64,000 nt of DNA from Sphingomonas abaci. Its GTDB lineage: Bacteria > Pseudomonadota > Alphaproteobacteria > Sphingomonadales > Sphingomonadaceae. The notes under the pieces were generated by a model. That model ran no database searches. It saw nothing but the letters and a program-made list of their open reading frames with translations, and was not told where the DNA came from. This document shows, piece by piece, positions 33,470-40,819 of this stretch. Where the stretch lies: assembly GCF_014199625.1 (NCBI RefSeq), contig NZ_JACHNY010000002.1:310001-374000 (forward strand), read 5' to 3'. The number at the start of each line of letters is the position of its first letter. The stretch's first letter is position 1. A program made the translations under genes and the position numbers.

Positions 33470-33850
33470 ATGCAGCCGGGTACGGCGGATGACGAATGGC
33501 GGGAGGATTGCGCGCCGCGCCGCGTGCTGGAGCTGTTCGCGACCAAATGGACCAGCATGGTGCTGCACACGCTCCACGCCCGCCACGACGGTGCGGCGCG
33601 CACCGGCGTGCTGCTCCGCAGCCTGCCGGGCATCTCGAAGAAGATGCTGACCCAGACCGTCCGCGACATGGAGGCCAGCGGCCTGCTGAGCCGGCAGGTC
33701 CACAGCGCCATCCCGCCGATGGTCGAATATCGGTTGACCGATCTCGGCCGGCGCTTCGTCGAGCCGGTCGAACTTTTGTACGGCTGGGGGCGCGACAATG
33801 CCGATGCGCTGGATCGCCTGGCGCCGCGTCCGCGGTCGCGGCGCGCCTGA
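33470..33850 (+). CDS. HxlR-family transcriptional regulator
   Basis: A 126-residue winged-helix regulator with the HxlR pattern: an N-terminal CAPRRVLELFATKWTSMVLHTL, where a Cys followed by the TKW helix is typical, then LRSLPGISKKMLTQTVRDMEASGLLSRQ as recognition helix and wing, and VEYRLTDLGR. The Cys may sense electrophiles or redox change, as in related regulators. It is divergent from the reductase, with a perfect palindrome between the two genes. Confidence 0.9.
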   Translation: MQPGTADDEWREDCAPRRVLELFATKWTSMVLHTLHARHDGAARTGVLLRSLPGISKKMLTQTVRDMEASGLLSRQVHSAIPPMVEYRLTDLGRRFVEPVELLYGWGRDNADALDRLAPRPRSRRA

Positions 33851-33888
33851 CGCTGGCGGCCGGCAGTTCCCGTGCTAAGGGCGCAGCC

Positions 33889-34209
33889 ATGTCGAAGTCC
33901 CACCCTACCTCCGGCGCTGTCGCCGTCGATGGCGTCACCTATGACTGGCGCCTCCAGCGCGAACCGCATCAGTCGGACGACGAGGGGTGGAAGGGGATGA
34001 CCCTCGCGCTTCTCCAGCGCGACGCCAAGCGTGAGGTGTTCGTGGAATTCCCGCCGCCCAAGCGGCTGCTCAAGGGCCTGCCACGCGGGCGGCTGCAACT
34101 GGACGACGCGACCATCGCGCGCTGCGTGCGCGCTGCGCTTTCGGCCGGGTGGGAGCCGATGTCGCGCGGGCGGCCGGTGACGGTGGTGGTCGACGCCGAG
34201 GGAAACTGA
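33889..34209 (+). CDS. Conserved small hypothetical protein
   Basis: A 106-residue soluble protein starting at ATG 33889 behind GGGCGCAGCC. It has a beta-strand-rich N-terminus (AVAVDGVTYDWRLQREPHQS) and a region with GMTLALLQRDAKREVFVEFPPPKRL. I do not recognise a domain. Codon use is like its neighbours. It is 38 bases after HxlR and convergent with the DHH gene, so it may simply be read through from the HxlR promoter. Confidence 0.7.
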   Translation: MSKSHPTSGAVAVDGVTYDWRLQREPHQSDDEGWKGMTLALLQRDAKREVFVEFPPPKRLLKGLPRGRLQLDDATIARCVRAALSAGWEPMSRGRPVTVVVDAEGN

Positions 34210-34225
34210 CGCCGCCGCGCGAACG

Positions 34226-35296
34226 TCAGGAGTCGAGCCGGGCCTGGGGCAGGCCGAGCGCCGCGACGAAGCGGTTCCACGCGGCGACCGGCAAGGCGCC
34301 GCCCGTCGCTTGGGCGTGGCCATTGCCATAGCGGCCGTCGGCACCATCGGGGCGGTGGTCGGCGAGGAAGGCGATGAGATCGCGGCCGGTGGCCGAGCGG
34401 GCGGCGAAATGCACCCAACCGGGTCGGTAGCCCCGATTGGCGGCGATCACGATCTTGTCCTTCAGCCGGCTGCGCCATTGCTGGGCGATCAGCGGATGGA
34501 TCTGGCAGGGCGTATCCAGGGCTATCAGCGCCACGTCGCCCGCCACCAGCGGGGCAACCCGTTTGCCCGCGTCCATCGCGGCGCGCACCTCCGCCTTGGC
34601 GGCATGGAGCGCCGCCGTGTCGGCGTCGTCACCCTTGGTGATCGCCTTGGGGCCGTCGGCCCGCAGCAACAGGCGCAGCGCCGGGCCGGCGTCGGCCAAG
34701 GCGGTGCGTCGCGGCGCGTTGATCAACGCGGTCGCATCCCGCAGCGCCGTCTTGCCCCAGCGCGCCTGCGCCGCCGCCAGCTCGGGGAACCGCGACTCCT
34801 CCGCCATGTCGCCGATCAGCCCGATCGCAGCCAGCCACAACAGGTCCGACGGGTCGCCGAGCGCCTCGGCGGCCCACCAGGCCAGCAGCGCAGTCGTCGG
34901 CTCCGGGTCGAGGCCGTTGCCGCTGATCGTGACGGCGTCCTCCGGCGTGCCGGTCGGGACGTGGTGGTCGATGACCAGGGTCGGACAGCCGGGCAGGACC
35001 GGCTCCGCGCGAGTGCCGAGATCGGCGACGATCAGGCCGGCGGGTGCGAGCGTCGACAGCCGGCTGCGGGTGTCGGCGTCCCATGGCGACCCGGTCTTGC
35101 CGATCACCACGGGCTCGGCGACCCGACCGGCGCCACGAAGCGCGCGCACCAGAATCGCCGCCGCGGCGAGGCCGTCGGCATCGAAGTGGCTGAGGACGAC
35201 GACCGGGCCCACGCGCCCGAAGCCATCGAGCGCGTCGGTCATGGCCGATCGCGTCGCGGCCCGAACGTCCACCGCCTGGGAAAGCCTGCCTGTCAT
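34226..35296 (-). CDS. DHH-family phosphoesterase
   Basis: A 356-residue protein with the DHH motifs in order: LSHFDADGLAAAAIL (motif I), LIVADLGTR (motif II), VIDHHVPTG (motif III) and IGLIGDMAEE (motif IV), plus a C-terminal DHHA1-type domain ending with the glycine-rich GRYGNGHAQATGG. Such enzymes are Mn-dependent phosphodiesterases or exonucleases related to RecJ and NrnA. The ATG at 35296 overlaps the stop of the upstream glycosyltransferase gene (ATGA); the frame continues far upstream only as antisense noise. Its place after two glycan genes is unusual, and the substrate is unknown. Confidence 0.88.
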   Translation of the reverse strand: MTGRLSQAVDVRAATRSAMTDALDGFGRVGPVVVLSHFDADGLAAAAILVRALRGAGRVAEPVVIGKTGSPWDADTRSRLSTLAPAGLIVADLGTRAEPVLPGCPTLVIDHHVPTGTPEDAVTISGNGLDPEPTTALLAWWAAEALGDPSDLLWLAAIGLIGDMAEESRFPELAAAQARWGKTALRDATALINAPRRTALADAGPALRLLLRADGPKAITKGDDADTAALHAAKAEVRAAMDAGKRVAPLVAGDVALIALDTPCQIHPLIAQQWRSRLKDKIVIAANRGYRPGWVHFAARSATGRDLIAFLADHRPDGADGRYGNGHAQATGGALPVAAWNRFVAALGLPQARLDS

Positions 35297-36276
35297 GATG
35301 ATCCCAACGAAGAATCGGGGCGCCGGGTCCGGCGTTCCCGGCCGGTGGCCGCGAGGGTCGGATCGGCGGCCGGCTGGCGCGCCGGCGCCTCGCGAAGATA
35401 GGCGATCATCCCCGCCGCCTTGTGCCGCAGGCGGAAGGCGTAGAAGCGGCGGATGCCGCGATGGGTGGTCACCGGGTCGACCAGGTCGCGCCAGAGATCG
35501 GCTATGTCGCGCCCGATCGCGCCCACGACGCGCCGGTCGCGCAGCAGATGCTTGGCATAGAGCGCGCCGTCGCCGCGGCTGTAGCCGGCGAGCAGACGCG
35601 TCTCGTCCGCGACCAGCCTGCGGCCATGATGGTGATGGACGACAAAGCGGGGATCGTAGCGGAGCGGAATGCCCAGACCCGTGGCGCGGAACAGATAGTC
35701 GGTGTCTTCCGCGGAGACGAACGCAGCACCCGCGCCGAACCGCTCGTCGAACGCCCCGACCCGTGCCGCCACCTGGGCGGAGAAGGCCAGGTTCGCCCCC
35801 ATGACGAAGCCGCCCGGGAAATCGCCAGGCCGCGCCACCATGGCATGATCCTCCAGCTTCAGCGTGACGGGCAGGTCGGCCGGGTCGCCCGGCAGGATGC
35901 GCCCGCCGACGATCGCCGGACCGTCCAGCTCGCCGAAACAGCGGGCCAGTTCGTTGAAGTAGCCCGGGTCGAGCACGCAATCATCGTCGGTCATGGCGAT
36001 GATGGCTCCACGCGCCGCGTCCAGGCCGCGATTCCGGGCCCGGGCGAGGCCGGCTCGTGGTTCCTGCACCACCCGCACGGGGAAAGCCCGGGCGGCGCGC
36101 CACTGCGCCAGCCGGTCCGCCGTGTCGTCCTGCGATCCGTTGTCGACCAGGATCACCTCGACCGCGCCGTGCGGCGCGCGGGCGACGGCGACGGTCACGG
36201 AGTCGAGCAGCATGGCGAGGGCCGAGGCCCGGTCGCGCGTGCAGACCAGCAGGCTGATCGCCGGGAGCGCGGTCAT
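35293..36276 (-). CDS. Family 2 glycosyltransferase
   Basis: A 327-residue GT-A glycosyltransferase. It begins ISLLVCTRDRASALAMLLDSV, has VDNGSQDDTA for nucleotide binding, the metal-binding DDD in AMTDDDCVLD, and later SAEDTDYLFRATGLG, the acceptor-side ED motif. No membrane segment is visible apart from weak hydrophobic parts, so it acts at the inner face of the membrane. It overlaps the pyruvyl transferase gene upstream and the DHH gene downstream by 4 bases each. Confidence 0.9.
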   Translation of the reverse strand: MTALPAISLLVCTRDRASALAMLLDSVTVAVARAPHGAVEVILVDNGSQDDTADRLAQWRAARAFPVRVVQEPRAGLARARNRGLDAARGAIIAMTDDDCVLDPGYFNELARCFGELDGPAIVGGRILPGDPADLPVTLKLEDHAMVARPGDFPGGFVMGANLAFSAQVAARVGAFDERFGAGAAFVSAEDTDYLFRATGLGIPLRYDPRFVVHHHHGRRLVADETRLLAGYSRGDGALYAKHLLRDRRVVGAIGRDIADLWRDLVDPVTTHRGIRRFYAFRLRHKAAGMIAYLREAPARQPAADPTLAATGRERRTRRPDSSLGSS

Positions 36277-37262
36277 GCCGCCCTCCGCACCAGCGGCGAC
36301 GCCGCCGTCCAGGCCGCGACATAGGCGCCCACCTTGCCATAATCGTTGTCGAGCACGCTGTGCGGAATGCCCAGCAGCAGCGCCAGGATATGACCGTGCA
36401 GCCGGTCGGTCACCACCCGCTCGCCGCGCGAAAGCAGGCGCAGGCCGCGTTCCAGGCGATGGCGCGCCTGCCGTTCGCGGGCGCTCGGGGAGGTGCCGGC
36501 CGGCAGTCCCGGGCCGTCCTCCAGCCAGTCGACCCGCTCGGCGCCGTCGGGGAGGGCGGTGGCGTGATCGCGCCGTTCGGCATCGGTCCGCATCAGCGCC
36601 AGCAGCGTCGCCGAGGCGGGCTCCCGCCGCTGCGGCCCGAGCGCGAAGGCGGAGTCGGGGGCCAGGCCGGCATGGCAGCCCAGATGATCGGCGGCGAACG
36701 CCGCGCTCGGTCGATCGCGCACATGGAGCGTGAAGGCGGGATGGGCGGCGACGATGCCGGCGAAGCGCCGCGCCGCCGCCAGATCGCGAAAATGGATCGA
36801 CTGCGGCAACTGGACGACCGGCCGGTCGCGGACCTGGGTCAGGATCGTCTCGCGCAGATGCTGATGATGCGGCCAGATGTCGCCCAGATTGCCGCCGCCA
36901 TGGAGCAGCACCACCGTATCGGCGGGCATCCGGGCCAGCGCGGCGGCATCGAAGTCGTGCCAGGTCGCGACATGGTCGGGCTCGCGACCGGTGACGGCCC
37001 GCAGCATGGCCAGCTCGCCCAGCCAGATGGCGCTGTCGCCGACATTGGCATGGTCGGGGAAGTCGATCAGCGCATAGCGGCTGCCGGCGCGCAGATGCGT
37101 GCGGTAGAGCCTATCCAGCGCGGCGCGCTGCGCCGCCACGACATCGACGGGCTCGCCAGCGGTCCGTGGCATGACATGATCGGCATGCACATGATCGCCG
37201 GGATGGGGCAGGGCAGCGAGTTGACCGGCATCGGGCTGCCTGTCTCGTCTGATATCGCGCAT
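36273..37262 (-). CDS. Polysaccharide pyruvyl transferase family protein
   Basis: A 329-residue member of the PS_pyruv_trans family (ExoV/CsaB-like), which transfers pyruvate as a ketal onto sugars of exopolysaccharides. Recognisable parts are DHANVGDSAIWLGE, LLHGGGNLGDIW, LPQSIHF and the C-terminal VVTDRLHGHILALLLGIPHSVLDNDYGKV. The start is taken at ATG 37262; a TTG three codons upstream is also possible. First gene of a coupled trio with the glycosyltransferase and DHH genes, so the trio probably makes or trims one surface glycan. Confidence 0.85.
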   Translation of the reverse strand: MRDIRRDRQPDAGQLAALPHPGDHVHADHVMPRTAGEPVDVVAAQRAALDRLYRTHLRAGSRYALIDFPDHANVGDSAIWLGELAMLRAVTGREPDHVATWHDFDAAALARMPADTVVLLHGGGNLGDIWPHHQHLRETILTQVRDRPVVQLPQSIHFRDLAAARRFAGIVAAHPAFTLHVRDRPSAAFAADHLGCHAGLAPDSAFALGPQRREPASATLLALMRTDAERRDHATALPDGAERVDWLEDGPGLPAGTSPSARERQARHRLERGLRLLSRGERVVTDRLHGHILALLLGIPHSVLDNDYGKVGAYVAAWTAASPLVRRAA

Positions 37263-37469
37263 CGTCCCCAAGTTTCCCTCTCCCAGACCGCCGGCGGGCG
37301 GCCGGGGCGGCTCGCAGAACGCGCGAGAGCGTCTTGGGTCCCGATTTGACGCTGGACGACGATGTCTGGCCGCTATCGTTCCACGGCAACCGATCGGTGC
37401 CGGGCACGCCGCTGCCCGGCGGGGCGCATCACCCGATCAGCGTGGCCAGGGCGACCGGGGACACGCAGG

Positions 37470-38228
37470 TCACGGCGTGAGGCGCGCCTGCGTCGTCAGG
37501 GCATGGACGCGTAGGCGCGGGAAGACGTCCTCCGCCGACCGGGTGTCCGGCAGGATGTAGACATAGCCGCCCTTCTTCTGGAACAGCGGCCGCAGCGCGG
37601 CGCCGTAGAAGGCGCGCGGCACGTTGATGCAGCCGAAGGTGATGCGATTGTCGTCCGGCTCCGGCGACAATAGGCGCTCGCGGCGCATCTCCCCCTTGGC
37701 GGCGTCGGCCGGAATGGGGTGGATCGCGACGCTGTTGGTATAGTCGACCCAAAGCACCTTCTGCCGTCCGGCCGCATAGCCGAACCTGGCGAGATACCGG
37801 CCGGCCGGAGTCGTTTTTTCGGCGGGTCCGATCTCGCCGAGCGTCTTGCTGCCGACGCCGGGGGTGGCGGTGTCGCCCGGAGCGATGCCGATCAGCACGG
37901 GCACCTGCGCGATCGCCTTGCCATGACCATCATAGAGGATCAGCGATGCGCCGTTCTTGTCGATGACCGCGAAGGGTAACGCATGGTTGTCGCCGGACCC
38001 GCCGATCCAGGCGGCCATGCGCTGCTGGTCCGGTGTCGGCGCGATAGGTGCTTCGACGGCCGGCGGTTGCGGGGCGGGCTTGGCCTTGATGCGCGCCTTC
38101 GGCGTCGCGGCGGCTTGGGCACCGGTGGCGCAGAGCGCCAGTCCGGCGAAAAGGACGATGACCTTGATGATCGGCTCCCTGGTCCGGGGCGCCCCAAAGG
38201 GGAAAAGGGGCGCCCCGGTGTTCGTCAT
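37470..38228 (-). CDS. L,D-transpeptidase-like exported protein
   Basis: A 252-residue protein with a signal peptide (IIKVIVLFAGLALCATGAQA, residues 20-39) after an unusually long 19-residue N-terminus. The C-terminal half is a YkuD-type domain: AIHPIPADAAKGEMRRER for the His region, and ITFGCINVP for the catalytic Cys. The common form is SHGCxR/N; here Phe replaces the His of HGC, a variant that occurs in a subgroup of these proteins, so cross-linking activity is not certain. ATG 38228 is the only start candidate; a 12-bp inverted repeat lies within the first 15 codons. Confidence 0.8.
   Translation of the reverse strand: MTNTGAPLFPFGAPRTREPIIKVIVLFAGLALCATGAQAAATPKARIKAKPAPQPPAVEAPIAPTPDQQRMAAWIGGSGDNHALPFAVIDKNGASLILYDGHGKAIAQVPVLIGIAPGDTATPGVGSKTLGEIGPAEKTTPAGRYLARFGYAAGRQKVLWVDYTNSVAIHPIPADAAKGEMRRERLLSPEPDDNRITFGCINVPRAFYGAALRPLFQKKGGYVYILPDTRSAEDVFPRLRVHALTTQARLTP
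38184..38218 (-). repeat. Perfect inverted repeat inside the 5' end of the L,D-transpeptidase gene
   Basis: CCGGGGCGCCCC (38184-38195) and GGGGCGCCCCGG (38207-38218) are perfect 12-bp arms around an 11-base loop, and each arm contains its own palindrome GGGGCGCCCC. In the mRNA it would form a very stable hairpin starting 10 bases after the start codon, which could restrict translation or act as a transcription pause site. Confidence 0.65.
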
Positions 38229-38264
38229 GCTTCAGCCATGTAGGCGCCGGTCGGCGCCCGGTCG

Positions 38265-38573
38265 TCAGTGGCGCGGACGCTTGCCGCGACGCTCCTGCTC
38301 CTGCAGCCGCTGCTCGACGCCATCGACTCGACCGTTGATCTGGTCGACGCGCTGGCCCTGTTGCTGGGCCTGGGCCGACGCGGCCTGGGCCTCGGTCAGC
38401 GCCTGCTTGGCCGTGCCATCGGTAGCCTGCAATTGGGTCTCGAGCGTGTCGACCCGTGCGCTGACCGGCGCGATCTGCTCACGAACATAGGATTTGGTGG
38501 CGCACCCGCCCAGCACCGGTCCGGCGAGCAGGACCAGCGCCAGGGGGGAGAGCGTCTTCAAAGATGGCAGCAT
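38265..38573 (-). CDS. Small outer-membrane lipoprotein with coiled coil
   Basis: A 102-residue lipoprotein. The start at 38573 gives a lipoprotein signal (MLPSLKTLSPLALVLLAGPVLGGC, lipobox LGGC). The mature part is a single alanine- and glutamine-rich coiled coil with heptads from about residue 30 (VREQIAPVSARVDTLETQLQ...) to a basic C-terminus (RRGKRPRH). It resembles Lpp/OprI-like or alanine-zipper lipoproteins; the C-terminal Lys needed for peptidoglycan linkage is not obvious. It sits next to the L,D-transpeptidase-like gene, whose relatives attach such lipoproteins, but the variant active site makes that link uncertain. Confidence 0.75.
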   Translation of the reverse strand: MLPSLKTLSPLALVLLAGPVLGGCATKSYVREQIAPVSARVDTLETQLQATDGTAKQALTEAQAASAQAQQQGQRVDQINGRVDGVEQRLQEQERRGKRPRH

Positions 38574-38767
38574 CGCTGTTTTCCAAATAGTTAATAGCCC
38601 ATCGATGGAGCCCGCATCCGCCGCGATCGGCAAGAGCGCGGTCGGTGGCCCGAGCCTGTGGCGCGATCAGTCGAGTGCGCGCCAACCCCTGTTCATCTGG
38701 CGGAAATACTTGAAAAGTTTCGGGGATGTAGCTGTGAATGCTTGCTGAACCGGATTGCCAGAATTCG

Positions 38768-39400
38768 TTACTGCCGCGAATCGCGAGCGGTCGGGGCGGC
38801 GAAGGGATCGGTCGGGATCCGGTCCCGGTCCGCCCGTGCCGGTCGGGGGGCACCCGCGGGTGCGCGATACTGGTCGACGCATCGCCGCAACTCGGCGATC
38901 GCCGCGCCGCTGCCGTCGAGTCCGAGTTCCTCGACCGGCACATCGCCCCGCCGGACGTGAAGGACGCGCGACGCCGCGAGGCTGGCGGGGAAGGTCTTGC
39001 CGAAGCTGGTGACGAACCCCTTCTTCCCCTGCGTGGCGATGCCGATCGCGACATGGCGGGGGAAAGCCGCGTTCGACAGGCGGAAGTCCATCGTCAGCCG
39101 CTCGCGCGGGCGGATCGACCAATTGGCATTGAGGATCGTCAGCCGATTGCCTCCGTCGGTATCCAGGCCCAGTTGCAGCGTGGTCTGCCTGGGCGCGGGA
39201 TAGGTCCGGCTGAGGAAGCAGCCCTGCTGGTCGCTGCTCGGCGATACGACCCAGTCACCAACCGTCCGCGCCTGATAGGCCGCGCCGGCGGCCGCGGCGT
39301 TCGTTACCAGCAAGGCGGCGAGCACGAACCGGCGGAGCGAGGGGCGTGGTCCCGGACCTGGGTGGGCGATGAACCGGGGCGTTCGCAGTCTGATGTTCAT
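38768..39400 (-). CDS. Exported hypothetical protein
   Basis: A 210-residue protein starting at ATG 39400. An N-terminal basic region is followed by a hydrophobic segment (RRFVLAALLVTNAAAAGAAYQA) acting as signal peptide or anchor. The mature domain (VGDWVVSPSSDQQGCFLSRTY...) contains two Cys and resembles beta-rich proteins of the invasion-associated locus B type, but I cannot assign it firmly. The frame extends upstream to 39553, overlapping the thiolase gene, but that extension has Arg-rich noise and is not used. Confidence 0.6.
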   Translation of the reverse strand: MNIRLRTPRFIAHPGPGPRPSLRRFVLAALLVTNAAAAGAAYQARTVGDWVVSPSSDQQGCFLSRTYPAPRQTTLQLGLDTDGGNRLTILNANWSIRPRERLTMDFRLSNAAFPRHVAIGIATQGKKGFVTSFGKTFPASLAASRVLHVRRGDVPVEELGLDGSGAAIAELRRCVDQYRAPAGAPRPARADRDRIPTDPFAAPTARDSRQ

Positions 39401-39488
39401 GGCCCGGGCTTCTAGCGGAACGGGGCCGACATGTCGCATCCGTTCCGCGCCGCGCCAGACCGCGGCCGGGACTGGCGTGCCTGGACGA

Positions 39489-40691
39489 TCATACCCGCGC
39501 CATCGCCAGCGCGATGCCCTGGCCGACGCCGACGCACATCGTCGCCAGGCCATGGGTGCCGCCGGTGACCGTCAGTTCCTCGGCGACGGTCATCGCCAGC
39601 CGCGCGCCGGACATGCCCAGCGGATGGCCGAGCGCGATCGCGCCGCCATTGGGGTTCACGCGCGGGTCGTCGTCGGCGATCTCCAGCCCGCGCAGCACGG
39701 CGAGCGCCTGGCTCGCAAAAGCCTCGTTCAGTTCAATGACGTCGAGCTGGGCGATGGCCAGTCGTTCGCGCGCGAGCAGCTTCGATACGGCCGGCACTGG
39801 ACCCACCCCCATGATGCGCGGCGGCACGCCGGCCGCGGCGGCACCGATGATACGGGCGCGAGGCGTCAGTCCGTGCCGCTTCGCCGCCGCCTCCGACGCG
39901 ATGATCAACGCCGCCGCGCCGTCGTTGATGCCGCTGGAATTGCCGGCGGTGACGGTCCCGTCGGCGCGGACGACGGGCTTCAATCCGGCAAGCGCGCCCA
40001 GGCTTGTCGCACGCGGATGCTCGTCGACCGCGACCAGCATCGGCGCGCCCTTGCGCTGGGCGACGCTGACCGGCGCGATCTCGCGGGCGAACCGGCCGCC
40101 CGCCACGGCGCACGCAGCCTTTTCCTGGCTGCGCAGGGCGAAGGCGTCCTGATCGTAGCGGGCGATGCGATACTGCTCGGCGACGTTTTCGGCGGTGTGG
40201 GGCATCGAGTCCACGCCGTAGAGCGCCGCCATGCGCGGGTTGACGAACCGCCATCCGATCGTCGTATCGTGGATTTCCGCGGAGCGTGCGAAAGCGCTGT
40301 CCGCCTTCGGCATCACGAAGGGCGCGCGGCTCATGCTCTCAACTCCGCCGGCGATGACCAGCTCGGCTTCCCCGGCGCGGATCGACCGGGCAGCCATGGC
40401 GACGGCGTCCAGGCCCGACCCGCACAGCCGGTTGATTGTGGTGCCGCTGATCCCCTCGCTCAGACCCGCCAGCAGCGTCGCCATGCGCGCGACGTTACGA
40501 TTGTCCTCGCCGGACTGGTTGGCGCAGCCGAAGACGACATCGTCCACCGACGTCCAGTCCAGCGCCGGATTGCGCTCGGCCAGGACGCGAAGCGTATGGG
40601 CGGCAAGATCGTCCGGCCGGACGGAGGACAGCGCACCGCCGTAACGACCGATCGGGGTTCGGACGGCATCACAGATAAAGGCTTCGGCCAT
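39489..40691 (-). CDS. pcaF: Acetyl-CoA acyltransferase, 3-oxoadipyl-CoA thiolase type
   Basis: A 400-residue thiolase starting MAEAFICDAVRTPIGRYGG. Catalytic residues are visible: Cys90 in NRLCGSG, His356 in ALGHPLGMSG and Cys386 in MCVGVGQG. The stretch GVESMSRAPFVMPKADSAF...DTTIGWRF is typical of the PcaF/PaaJ subgroup, which splits 3-oxoadipyl-CoA to succinyl-CoA and acetyl-CoA at the end of the beta-ketoadipate or phenylacetate pathway. No other aromatic-catabolic gene lies nearby, so the symbol is given with moderate confidence; a general acetyl-CoA acetyltransferase is the alternative. Confidence 0.82.
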   Translation of the reverse strand: MAEAFICDAVRTPIGRYGGALSSVRPDDLAAHTLRVLAERNPALDWTSVDDVVFGCANQSGEDNRNVARMATLLAGLSEGISGTTINRLCGSGLDAVAMAARSIRAGEAELVIAGGVESMSRAPFVMPKADSAFARSAEIHDTTIGWRFVNPRMAALYGVDSMPHTAENVAEQYRIARYDQDAFALRSQEKAACAVAGGRFAREIAPVSVAQRKGAPMLVAVDEHPRATSLGALAGLKPVVRADGTVTAGNSSGINDGAAALIIASEAAAKRHGLTPRARIIGAAAAGVPPRIMGVGPVPAVSKLLARERLAIAQLDVIELNEAFASQALAVLRGLEIADDDPRVNPNGGAIALGHPLGMSGARLAMTVAEELTVTGGTHGLATMCVGVGQGIALAMARV

Positions 40692-40819
40692 CGGGCTCGG
40701 GCTTTCGTTGGACAGGGGATCGCGAAGACGCGCAAAGCTGGAACAAGCTGGGGTCGCCGGCAAGAGGCTCCGTGCACCGGGCAGGGAGGCGACCGGCGGT
40801 TCCCCGATCGGGCAATGGG

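Noticed and set aside
35297..35980. N-terminal extension of the DHH phosphoesterase frame
   Set aside because: Shares the DNA of the glycosyltransferase gene in another frame; the ATG at 35296 overlaps that gene's stop in the ATGA form seen throughout the window.
38184..38218. Intrinsic terminator for the lipoprotein gene upstream
   Set aside because: The perfect stem has no U-run in either direction and lies inside the L,D-transpeptidase frame.
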